41,393 bases of DNA from an uncultured Prolixibacteraceae bacterium (GTDB taxonomy: Bacteria > Bacteroidota > Bacteroidia > Bacteroidales > Prolixibacteraceae), in assembly GCA_903834475.1 (NCBI GenBank), contig CAILJH010000030.1:1-41393 (forward strand). The letters run 5' to 3'. The position numbers were made by a program, and so were the translations under genes. A model generated the notes under the pieces. The model was not told the origin of the DNA and did no database searches. It saw nothing but the letters and a program-made list of their open reading frames with translations. Below, piece after piece: positions 6,886 to 14,087 of the stretch. How positions within the stretch are numbered: the first letter of the stretch is position 1; each line of letters begins with the position of its first letter.

Positions 6886-8574
6886 TTATTTTCCCTGATC
6901 CATAAATTTAGTCTGAAAATCTTCCCACACTTCTGGTCCAAGGTCAGCCAGGATGCCGTCCTTCAGTGATCCTCCATCCTGATAAACGACGTAAGCAAAT
7001 TCCGGAGTTTTAAAAGCTGTGGCGAAAAAATCCTTTAATCTTGAGAATTCCACTTTCAACCATGATTTATATTTTTCGGCCATACTTAAGAACTGAATCT
7101 CACGTATCCAATTGGAAGGTTCGATAAGGTAAACCCATCCCTCATAATATGGTGCGGTATTTAGCAGCGATGAATGATTAATCAGGATTTCATTTTTCTC
7201 TTTTATTATTCCTGAAACAGGGGAATAGATATTCAATTTTTTCCCCTGTCGGATTATAGTCAGAAACTTGTCTCCTTTTCTTATCATTTCTCCTGGATTT
7301 TTCATCTCAATACGGGTAATGGTGCCGGTTACATGCTGCAGAAAATCATCGATTCCGATTTTCACCAAACCGTCTTTTTTCATAAAAGCCCAGGTATGCG
7401 ATTTGTCGAAGTAAAGTCCTTTTGGGACATTGACAGAATTTTCATCAAAAACAGGAACTATTGCTAAAGGTATATCCTGCATGGTCCCTTTCTTATTACT
7501 TATTCTTCGAAATACCAAATCCAGCGCGAAACCAATCGCGACGATGGCGACGATGACCAACAGCAAAACTTTAAGAATAGCAGAGGTGCTATTTTGCGGT
7601 GCTACAGTATAAATATCAGGTTCTGAGAACTTATCTAACTGTGTTTGTCTTTCGCTGTATACCAGATCGCTATACCCATTCTTACTTAAATATTGTTGTC
7701 CATCCGTAAGCACCCATTTCAAAAATGCCACTTCGGCTTCATTCTTTGGCTTTCCTGAAGAAACTGAATAAATATTTCCGGACAGTGCATTAGGATATTT
7801 TCCAATCCATACTCCTCGTGAGAATGATTGTAAATTATCGTATATGTTTTCCATGTAGTCAATCTTCCCGTTGCCGTTTCTATCAATAGGAACCAGCTTA
7901 ATATTTTCAATTATATTTTGGCTATTGCCATCAACAATTTGAATCAACTTGCAAAAGCCCATTGCGTTGGGGTCTTTCTGAATTGCTGAAATCAATTCAT
8001 TTTCATTAACTACATTAATTCCAATAGTCTTTATCTGACTGACCTTTATAAAATTAGCAAGTCCGGATAATACAGATGCATCGTTAGTAACATAAAAATG
8101 AACTGGAATATTTTGAGAGTTATTCAGCAGTTTCCCCCAATTCTGATATTCAGACTTTTCGAAAATCATAGCTAATCTTTCCGATGAAACTCCTTTACTG
8201 ATAATTTCATTCATCAAAGGATTAACGCCATTCATTATTGGTACAATCACATCGTGAGCAACTTCAATATTCCAAATTTCCTGATTTTTAACAGAATTAT
8301 TCGATTCATCGCCGATAAAACCTATCCCCGAACCATTGCTCAACATTCGAGGGATATTATTACCCGCAGCCGTTATTACCTTAATTTTTACGTTTGGATT
8401 TAAACTTCCGTATTCATTGGTCCACTTCAAGGTCAAATTATAGGTTTCCGGAGAAGCAAACACTTTAATACTACCCTCTTTAGAAGGATTATTTACAATT
8501 TCAGTTTCTTTACTGTCTGCAATACTGCAACTTAGCAAAAATAGTCCGATAATTAAAATGATCTTTGTTTTCAT
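6886..8574 (-). CDS. PstS-like binding lipoprotein fused through a membrane helix to a GcvH-like domain
   Basis: A 562-aa fusion. Start chosen at 8574 because the sequence then opens with a lipoprotein signal (lipobox LLSC, Cys16); the longer frame from 8670 adds 32 unlikely residues. About 30-320 is a periplasmic substrate-binding domain of the PstS/molybdate-binding type. It contains an EF-hand-like loop DRNGNGKIDYME (231-242). A membrane helix (about 332-356) followed by RRISNKK puts the remainder in the cytoplasm. About 385-490 is an H-protein-like domain ending in SPVSG (451-455), with Gly444 where lipoyl-Lys should be and Lys445-Lys446 beside it. A tail (about 491-562) is shared with the 240-aa paralogue. 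It is the first gene of the operon. There is no ABC permease or ATPase nearby, so phosphate transport is unlikely; a ligand sensor coupled to the redox proteins is more plausible. Confidence 0.72.
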   Translation of the reverse strand: MKTKIILIIGLFLLSCSIADSKETEIVNNPSKEGSIKVFASPETYNLTLKWTNEYGSLNPNVKIKVITAAGNNIPRMLSNGSGIGFIGDESNNSVKNQEIWNIEVAHDVIVPIMNGVNPLMNEIISKGVSSERLAMIFEKSEYQNWGKLLNNSQNIPVHFYVTNDASVLSGLANFIKVSQIKTIGINVVNENELISAIQKDPNAMGFCKLIQIVDGNSQNIIENIKLVPIDRNGNGKIDYMENIYDNLQSFSRGVWIGKYPNALSGNIYSVSSGKPKNEAEVAFLKWVLTDGQQYLSKNGYSDLVYSERQTQLDKFSEPDIYTVAPQNSTSAILKVLLLVIVAIVAIGFALDLVFRRISNKKGTMQDIPLAIVPVFDENSVNVPKGLYFDKSHTWAFMKKDGLVKIGIDDFLQHVTGTITRIEMKNPGEMIRKGDKFLTIIRQGKKLNIYSPVSGIIKEKNEILINHSSLLNTAPYYEGWVYLIEPSNWIREIQFLSMAEKYKSWLKVEFSRLKDFFATAFKTPEFAYVVYQDGGSLKDGILADLGPEVWEDFQTKFMDQGK

Positions 8575-8608
8575 GATTTGCCTATTTAATAATGATAATA
8601 GGATAGTA

Positions 8609-8624
8609 TTCAAATCTGATGCCA
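8609..8624 (-). promoter_or_regulatory. Candidate sigma-54 (-24/-12) promoter of the PstS-GcvH/HybAB operon
   Basis: Read on the minus strand, TGGCATCAGATTTGAA matches the consensus TGGCAC-N5-TTGC(A/T) at the -24 GG, at TGGCA and at TTG. It has A instead of C at the -12 position. Spacing is exact. The implied start is near 8598, giving a leader of about 24 nt with an AGG about 8 nt before the ATG at 8574. A sigma-54 activator is encoded in the same region, and several dyads lie 70-220 bp upstream where enhancers would be. The -12 mismatch is the main weakness. Confidence 0.42.
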
Positions 8625-8665
8625 ATGAAGAAAACAAGGCATATTTAACTGTATTACTGAACGTT

Positions 8666-8817
8666 AACACAATTAGTGTTTAATAAACACACAGTCGGAA
8701 ATGGTGAATAATTCAACACTGTTTGTTTATTTAACAAATAAGATTCAGTTTACCAGCAGTTTAGCGGAAGTGTATATTTTATATACACCTGCAGAATTTA
8801 TCAACACAATTGTTGAT
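8666..8817. promoter_or_regulatory. Cluster of inverted repeats, possible activator binding sites
   Basis: Five dyads fall within 152 bp of otherwise featureless AT-rich DNA: AACAC/GTGTT (8666-8680); GTGTTTA/TAAACAC (8676-8690, overlapping the first); TTTGTT/AACAAA (8722-8738); GTGTATAT/ATATACAC (8770-8788); and ATCAACA/TGTTGAT (8800-8817). They lie between the divergent PstS-GcvH and nuoA genes. Four of the five carry a GTGTT/GTGTA or TGTTGAT-type half-site. They could be enhancers for the NtrC-type regulator, or sites for a Crp/Fnr-family factor acting on either operon. Binding is inferred from symmetry only. Confidence 0.4.
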
Positions 8818-9095
8818 TATCCTTATTTCCAAGCAAGATTATACCCCATTTATTATTAAAAAAATAAATATTTATCTCAGAATCATTAGAAAAGCAAAAT
8901 CGTACCATAATTTTTCAAAGGACTCCAACCGGTTTTTAGGATTCCATAAGACAACCTAATGAGAATAGTGATTGAAATGCAAAAGTCATTGTTGAATTAA
9001 ATTTGTAACCAATTCTGAGAGTTCCTATTATTTTTTCGTTAAAAAAGGACCTGAATATCTGAATTAATCAAAAGCTTTTGAGAAAGCGATACACC
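8818..9095. other. AT-rich intergenic DNA without a recognisable gene
   Basis: I see no convincing reading frame, RNA gene or repeat here. A second sequence with -24/-12 spacing (8833-8847, minus strand, GG...TTGC) is present. It would leave a leader of about 250 nt before the PstS-GcvH gene and lacks the conserved bases after the GG, so I consider it less likely than the site at 8609-8624. Confidence 0.5.
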
Positions 9096-9126
9096 TTTGT
9101 AAAGATTTAAAATTATTGTAGTTTTA
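9096..9126 (+). promoter_or_regulatory. Bacteroidota-type promoter for the nuo operon
   Basis: A -33 TTTG (9096-9099) is followed after 19 nt by TAGTTTTA (9119-9126), seven of eight matches to the Bacteroides -7 consensus TAnnTTTG. Transcription would begin near 9133, leaving about 44 nt before the nuoA ATG. It is the best such match that I found upstream of nuoA. Confidence 0.5.
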
Positions 9127-9176
9127 TGAACAATTCGGTTCAGTAATCGTTTCTAAATTCGTTCTAAATAAGAAAA

Positions 9177-9536
9177 ATGCCGCAAGATTATATCCCAATA
9201 ATAATTCAAACGCTGGTAGTACTGGGGTTTGTTATTTCTACTATGGTTCTGACTCATTTTTTGGGGCCCAAAAGGTTCTCACGTGCCAAACTGGAGAATT
9301 TTGAATGTGGAATTGAAGGAATGGGAAACGCACGGAGCCCGTTTTCGGTAAAATATTTTCTAATTGCCATTCTTTTTGTTCTCTTCGATGTGGAAGTCAT
9401 TTTTATGTATCCATGGGCTGTGAATTTCAAGGATTTAGGAAAAGATGGATTCGTCGAAATGTTCTTATTTATGATACTTGTCCTTGCTGGTTTTATATAT
9501 ATTCTCCTAAAGGGAGCATTCAAATGGGATAAGTAA
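9177..9536 (+). CDS. nuoA: NADH-quinone oxidoreductase subunit A
   Basis: A 119-aa membrane subunit of complex I with three membrane helices: an N-terminal one (about 7-28), then two after the conserved loop. The loop holds FECGIEGMGNARSPFSVKYF, including the cysteine that in other species becomes exposed in the deactive state. The conserved segment FDVEVIFMYPWA sits in the second helix. It is the first gene of the nuo locus, 25 nt before nuoB, and belongs to the quinone-proximal part of the membrane arm. Confidence 0.97.
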   Translation: MPQDYIPIIIQTLVVLGFVISTMVLTHFLGPKRFSRAKLENFECGIEGMGNARSPFSVKYFLIAILFVLFDVEVIFMYPWAVNFKDLGKDGFVEMFLFMILVLAGFIYILLKGAFKWDK

Positions 9537-9561
9537 TCACTGAATATTAATACATTAGATC

Positions 9562-10119
9562 ATGTCAGATAACCAAATCATATCTCCTGCTATTGCCGAA
9601 ATGCCTGAAGGAATTACCGGGCAGGGTTTCTTTGCCACTTCCTTTGACAAAGCGGTAGGACTTGCACGAAAAAATTCGCTTTGGCCTTTGCCTTTTGCAA
9701 CTTCATGTTGCGGTATTGAGTTTATGGCTACTATGGCTTCTCATTACGACCTAGCCCGATTTGGTTCAGAGCGTTTAAGTTTTTCTCCCCGGCAAAGTGA
9801 CTTGCTGATGGTTATGGGAACAATAGCAAAAAAAATGGGTCCTGTTTTGCGTGAAGTTTATATACAAATGGCTGAACCAAAATGGGTTATTGCAGTTGGT
9901 GCATGCGCCTCAAGTGGAGGTGTTTTTGATACGTACAGTGTGTTGCAAGGAATCGACCGGATTATTCCCGTCGATGTTTATGTACCTGGCTGTCCTCCCC
10001 GACCCGAGCAAATCATTGACGGAATACTGAAAATTCAGGAATTAGTTGGCAATGAATCGCTGAGGAGAAGGAATTCCGAAGGATATAATGATTTAATGAA
10101 ACAATACCATATTGAATAG
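9562..10119 (+). CDS. nuoB: NADH-quinone oxidoreductase subunit B (cluster N2)
   Basis: A 185-aa peripheral subunit carrying the terminal [4Fe-4S] cluster N2, which reduces quinone. The four ligands are visible: the tandem pair Cys49-Cys50, Cys115 in GACASSGG, and Cys144 in GCPPRPE. Length and domain content are those of ordinary bacterial NuoB, with a short N-terminal extension of about 25 residues before the core. It is followed after 3 nt by the GTG-initiated nuoC. Confidence 0.98.
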   Translation: MSDNQIISPAIAEMPEGITGQGFFATSFDKAVGLARKNSLWPLPFATSCCGIEFMATMASHYDLARFGSERLSFSPRQSDLLMVMGTIAKKMGPVLREVYIQMAEPKWVIAVGACASSGGVFDTYSVLQGIDRIIPVDVYVPGCPPRPEQIIDGILKIQELVGNESLRRRNSEGYNDLMKQYHIE

Positions 10120-10122
10120 CAA

Positions 10123-10632
10123 GTGCTAAAGACAAAACCACATAGAAACCAATTAGTTACCAACAAGCTCATCAGACAGTTTGCCGAAGGAATTGAGGCA
10201 AAAGAAATGCTGGCTGATATGCTTTGTATCACTGTTCAGAAAGAATTCGTTCCCGAAGTTTTAAGGTTTCTTCGCGATGACAAGGAGCTGGATTTTAATT
10301 TCCTGACAACGCTCTGTGGAATGCACTTTCCTGAAAAGAAACAACTTGGTATGGTTTACCATCTTCACAGTTTTAACTTCAATCACCGAATCAGGATTAA
10401 AGCCAACATAAAAATCAATCAACCAACAATAAGCAGCATAACTTCGATTTGGCCCTCCGCTAACTGGATGGAGCGGGAAACATATGATTTTTTTGGAATT
10501 ATTTTCAAGGGACATCCAAATCTGAAACGAATTTTGAATGTGGATGAGATGACCGATTTCCCTTTGCGGAAAGAGTTTCCACTTGAAGATCAAACGCGTG
10601 AAGACAAAGATGACAGTATGTTTGGGCGATGA
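10123..10632 (+). CDS. nuoC: NADH-quinone oxidoreductase subunit C
   Basis: A 169-aa subunit of the peripheral arm, recognised by the NuoC signature in its second half (Trp-Pro-Ser-Ala-Asn-Trp followed by ERETYDFFGI and FKGHPNLKRIL). It is a free-standing protein, not fused to NuoD as in enterobacteria. The start codon is GTG, 3 nt after the nuoB stop, implying coupled translation. The gap to nuoD (90 bp) is larger than at most junctions here and contains an AT-rich repeat. Confidence 0.95.
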   Translation: MLKTKPHRNQLVTNKLIRQFAEGIEAKEMLADMLCITVQKEFVPEVLRFLRDDKELDFNFLTTLCGMHFPEKKQLGMVYHLHSFNFNHRIRIKANIKINQPTISSITSIWPSANWMERETYDFFGIIFKGHPNLKRILNVDEMTDFPLRKEFPLEDQTREDKDDSMFGR

Positions 10633-10638
10633 ATATGG

Positions 10639-10680
10639 AGTTATGAATTATAAGTTATGAATTATAAATTATTGGATTCT
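10639..10680 (+). repeat. Solo copy of the left end of the nuoJ-nuoK inserted element
   Basis: Bases 10639-10660 are identical to the first 22 bases of the left inverted repeat at 17304, and similarity continues for about 20 nt more (ATTATAAATTATTGG here, GTTAATAATTGTTGG there). There is no four-helix-bundle gene and no right-hand repeat at this junction. It looks like a remnant or minimal version of the element. Confidence 0.75.
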
Positions 10681-10722
10681 TACTTTTTACTTTAAATTTT
10701 GAAAGAAACACAACAACAATAA

Positions 10723-11958
10723 ATGACATTCGGAAACTATACAGATTATTATAAAAAAGACCTTATAAGTTCAGAGGAACGGAAGGAATTCAACACACTG
10801 AATGTGGGTCCAACTCACCCGGCAACACATGGCGTGTTTCAGAATGTCATGCTGATGGATGGTGAATTTATTGTTGAAACTGAGCAAACCATTGGCTATA
10901 TTCACCGGGCTTTCGAAAAAATAGCAGAACGACGGCCTTTTTACCAAATCACACCACTTACCGACCGTCTGAATTATTGCTCGGCACCGTTAAACAACAT
11001 GGGCTGGCACATGACAGTGGAAAAATTACTTGGGATCGAAACCCCAAAACGTGTTGATTATCTCCGCATCGTGGTTATGGAACTGGCACGTATTGCCGAT
11101 CACCTGATATGCAACAGCGTTATTGGTGTCGATAGTGGTGCACTAACCGGGTTCACTTACTTATTTCAGGATCGGGAATTCATCTACGAAATATTTGAAG
11201 AAATCTGTGGATCAAGGCTAACCACAAATATGGGTCGCATCGGTGGTTTTGAACGTAATTTCAGTGAAAAAGCCTGGGATAAAATCAAATATTTCCTGAA
11301 GAAATATCCATCTAAACTTCAGGAATTTGAAAATTTGCTTGCCAGAAACCGCATTTTCATGGATCGCACCATCAATGTTGGTTCATTTCCGGCAGATCGG
11401 GCCCTTGCTTATGGATTTACTGGTCCAAATCTGCGGGCTTGCGGGGTAGATTATGATGTGCGGGTGATGAATCCATATTGTTCATACGAAGAATTTGAGT
11501 TCATTGTACCAATAGGACAAAACGGCGATACCTATGATCGTTTCATGGTTCGTCAGGAAGAAATGCGGCAGAGTATGAGTATTATAGAACAGGCTATTGC
11601 GAAACTAGACCAACTGGACGACAAGGAAACTTATTTTGCCCAGGATCCGCGGTTTGTACTTCCTCCCAAAGAGAAAGTTTACAACAACATGGAAGCGTTG
11701 ATCTGGCATTTTAAAATTGTAATGGGCGAAACTGATATTCCGGTAGGCGAAGTTTACCATTCGATAGAAGCAGCCAACGGAGAACTTGGATTTTACCTGG
11801 TCAGCGATGGCGGGCGCACACCTTCCCGATTGCATTTTCGCCGTCCAAGCTTTATATATTATCAGGCTTATCCTGAAATGGTAACCGGAAGTATGCTCTC
11901 TGACGCAGTTCTGACAATGAGTTCAATGAACGTAATTGCGGGAGAACTGGATGCTTAG
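10723..11958 (+). CDS. nuoD: NADH-quinone oxidoreductase subunit D (quinone-binding 49-kDa subunit)
   Basis: A 411-aa subunit related to the large subunit of NiFe hydrogenases, forming the quinone-binding cavity with NuoB. The conserved N-terminal motif NVGPTHPATHGV is at about 26-37, with the quinone-headgroup His in this loop. The typical IGYIHRAFEK and MGRIGG segments follow, and the protein ends in the usual EVDR-like position (VIAGELDA). Length is standard. The 287-bp gap to nuoE is filled by repeats. Confidence 0.97.
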   Translation: MTFGNYTDYYKKDLISSEERKEFNTLNVGPTHPATHGVFQNVMLMDGEFIVETEQTIGYIHRAFEKIAERRPFYQITPLTDRLNYCSAPLNNMGWHMTVEKLLGIETPKRVDYLRIVVMELARIADHLICNSVIGVDSGALTGFTYLFQDREFIYEIFEEICGSRLTTNMGRIGGFERNFSEKAWDKIKYFLKKYPSKLQEFENLLARNRIFMDRTINVGSFPADRALAYGFTGPNLRACGVDYDVRVMNPYCSYEEFEFIVPIGQNGDTYDRFMVRQEEMRQSMSIIEQAIAKLDQLDDKETYFAQDPRFVLPPKEKVYNNMEALIWHFKIVMGETDIPVGEVYHSIEAANGELGFYLVSDGGRTPSRLHFRRPSFIYYQAYPEMVTGSMLSDAVLTMSSMNVIAGELDA

Positions 11959-12245
11959 AAAGGAAGCCCCCTTCCCGTTCCCCCGTGGGGGGAAAGCTTC
12001 GGGCATCGGGTTTTAGTCGATTCAGCCCTGAAGGGGCGACATATACTAGCACAGGGAAACGCCCTGTGGAAAGAATGTAAAGCGAAACCGTCCGCGGAAA
12101 AATGATATAAAAGGAAAGTCTCTCTTTTCGGACGGAAGGGGAAATACATTAGAAAAAGAAAACAGAAAAAAGGAAAACATTCAAAAAAGAAACAATATCC
12201 ATTGCCGTCTGGCTTTAGCCGACGGATTTGAAAAATAAAAAATAA
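11959..12245. repeat. GC-rich palindromic repeat block between nuoD and nuoE
   Basis: No gene is visible. The block holds a C-run/G-run palindrome (11978-11994) inside a longer AAGC...GCTT arrangement (11964-11999). A CCCTGAAGGGGC core follows (12025-12036). Next is a perfect 7-bp hairpin CACAGGG/CCCTGTG (12050-12068), a CCGTCCG/CGGACGG stem enclosing 34 nt (12088-12135), and a CCGTC/GACGG hairpin with inner GGC/GCC (12205-12225). The TGAAGGGGC-hairpin-CGTCCGC order recurs at 17351-17440. From memory such units are common between genes in Bacteroidota. They would form RNA structures within the nuo transcript. Confidence 0.7.
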
Positions 12246-12776
12246 ATGCAGAACAGTAAAAATATAGAATTCAATACCGAAACGCTTGAACTGGTTAACC
12301 GGATTATCAGCCGATACCCGGAAGGACGTCAGAAATCGGCGATATTGCCTGTATTGCATATCGCCCAATCTGAAAATAGCGGCTGGTTAAGTTCCGAAAC
12401 CATGGATTATGTGGCTTGTTTGCTTCAGATTCAACCCATTGAAGTTTATGAGGTAGCATCTTTTTATAGCATGTTCAACCTTCAGCCGGTCGGAAATTGT
12501 ATGATTGAAGTTTGCCAGACCGGACCATGCTGGTTGAACGGTGCTGAAGATATCCTTGCTCATTTTGAAAAAAGGCTTGGAATCAAACCCGGCGAAACAA
12601 CTGCCGATGGCCAATTCAGCCTGAAAACGGTGGAATGTCTGGCTGCTTGCGGAAATGCCCCTGTTATTCAGGTAGGGACTGAATACCATGAAAAAATGAC
12701 AACCGGAAAGGCGGATGAACTGCTTGAAAAATGGCAGTCGGAAAATAAATGCTCGCATACCAATCCATACCTGTAA
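12246..12776 (+). CDS. nuoE: NADH-quinone oxidoreductase subunit E ([2Fe-2S] N1a)
   Basis: A 176-aa thioredoxin-fold ferredoxin of the NADH-oxidising module. The [2Fe-2S] ligands of N1a are Cys90 and Cys95 (CQTGPC) and Cys131 and Cys135 (CLAAC). It is about the size of other bacterial NuoE proteins. It lies downstream of a repeat block and 3 nt before nuoF, so E-F-G form a tightly packed unit. Confidence 0.97.
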   Translation: MQNSKNIEFNTETLELVNRIISRYPEGRQKSAILPVLHIAQSENSGWLSSETMDYVACLLQIQPIEVYEVASFYSMFNLQPVGNCMIEVCQTGPCWLNGAEDILAHFEKRLGIKPGETTADGQFSLKTVECLAACGNAPVIQVGTEYHEKMTTGKADELLEKWQSENKCSHTNPYL

Positions 12777-12779
12777 CCG

Positions 12780-14087
12780 ATGGCACAGCAGATTCTACTA
12801 AAAAACAGTGATGTTCCCGGACTGGCAAGTTTCGAGGTTTACCGGAAACTGGGCGGTTATGCTTCGATTGAAAAAACATTAAAAAACTTCACTCCTGATC
12901 AGGTCACCGATGAGGTGAAAAAATCAGGATTGAAAGGGCGTGGAGGAGCAGGTTTTCCGGCAGGAATGAAGTGGAGCTTTCTGGATAAAAGCACCAGCAA
13001 TCCAAGGTATTTCATTTGCAATTTTGACGAAAGTGAACCCGGAACCTTTAAAGACCGGCACATTGGCCAACTGAATCCACACCAACTCATTGAAGGAATG
13101 ATTCTTGGATCATATGCTTTAGGAGCAAGGACTTCGTATATTTACATTCGTGGTGAGTTGTTTTATGTATTGCGAATAATCGAAAAAGCCATTGCAGAAG
13201 CCTATGCAAATGGTTTTCTCGGTAAAAATATTTTAGGAAGCGGTTATGACCTTGACCTGTATTGCCACCCCGGTGCCGGTGCCTATATCTGCGGAGAAGA
13301 AACAGCTTTGATTGAATCACTCGAAGGAAAACGTGGTAATCCGCGAATCAAGCCGCCATTCCCGGCCATTGTCGGATTATACGATTGTCCAACCGTTGTG
13401 AATAATGTGGAAACCATAGCTAATCTGCCATGGATCATGAACAATGGCGCCGAAGCCTATGCAGCCATCGGAGTTGGGAACAGCAAAGGAACAAAACTAA
13501 TTTCAGCCTGCGGCCATATCAATAAACCGGGCATTTACGAGATAGAACTTGGACTTCCGGTAGAAGAATTTATATACAGCGATGAATATTGTGGTGGAAT
13601 CCGAAACGGCAACAAACTGAAAGCTGTTGTGGCGGGTGGATCCTCAGTACCAATCCTTCCGGCAGAACTCATCCTGAAAACTGCCAAAGGAGAACCTCGT
13701 TTAATGAGCTACGAATCGCTTGCTGAAGGTGGATTCGAAACTGGAACAATGCTTGGATCGGGCGGATTTATTGTGATGGACGAAACAACCTGCATTGTCA
13801 AAAACCTTTTGACATTTTCAAGGTTCTATCATCACGAATCATGCGGCCAGTGCAGTCCTTGCCGCGAAGGAACAGGCTGGATGGAAAGAATATTGCACCG
13901 GATTGAAAACGGCCACGGCACGATGAAAGACATCGATCTGCTGGTCAGCATTTCGAAACATATAGAAGGAAATACGATTTGTCCGCTGGGCGATGCCGCT
14001 GCCTGGCCTGTTGCCAGCGCTATCCGTCATTTCCGTCAGGAGTTTGAAGATCACGTAAAATTGCAGAAATGTCCCTTGTCAAAGTAA
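12780..14087 (+). CDS. nuoF: NADH-quinone oxidoreductase subunit F (NADH/FMN site, cluster N3)
   Basis: A 435-aa flavoprotein that accepts hydride from NADH. FMN/NADH-site motifs are GRGGAGFP (53-60) and HPGAGAYICGEETAL (163-177). Cluster N3 ligands are Cys355, Cys358 and Cys361 (SCGQCSPC) and Cys401. There is no N-terminal NuoE-like fusion or C-terminal ferredoxin, so this is the standard respiratory type, not a bifurcating HndC/HydB type. Its 3' end overlaps nuoG by 19 nt. Confidence 0.98.
   Translation: MAQQILLKNSDVPGLASFEVYRKLGGYASIEKTLKNFTPDQVTDEVKKSGLKGRGGAGFPAGMKWSFLDKSTSNPRYFICNFDESEPGTFKDRHIGQLNPHQLIEGMILGSYALGARTSYIYIRGELFYVLRIIEKAIAEAYANGFLGKNILGSGYDLDLYCHPGAGAYICGEETALIESLEGKRGNPRIKPPFPAIVGLYDCPTVVNNVETIANLPWIMNNGAEAYAAIGVGNSKGTKLISACGHINKPGIYEIELGLPVEEFIYSDEYCGGIRNGNKLKAVVAGGSSVPILPAELILKTAKGEPRLMSYESLAEGGFETGTMLGSGGFIVMDETTCIVKNLLTFSRFYHHESCGQCSPCREGTGWMERILHRIENGHGTMKDIDLLVSISKHIEGNTICPLGDAAAWPVASAIRHFRQEFEDHVKLQKCPLSK

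Noticed and set aside
6886-8574. Annotation as phosphate ABC transporter binding protein PstS
   Set aside because: There is no PstC, PstA, PstB or PhoU gene, the protein is fused to a membrane helix and a cytoplasmic H-fold, and it lies in a redox operon.
8575-8670. N-terminal extension of the PstS-GcvH protein from an ATG at 8670
   Set aside because: It would bury the lipoprotein signal 32 residues inside the protein and overlap the sigma-54-like promoter and the first dyad. The ATG at 8574 gives a normal signal peptide.
8833-8847. Second -24/-12-like sequence on the minus strand
   Set aside because: Spacing fits, but bases after the GG do not, and it would leave a leader of about 250 nt. 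The site at 8609-8624 is better placed.
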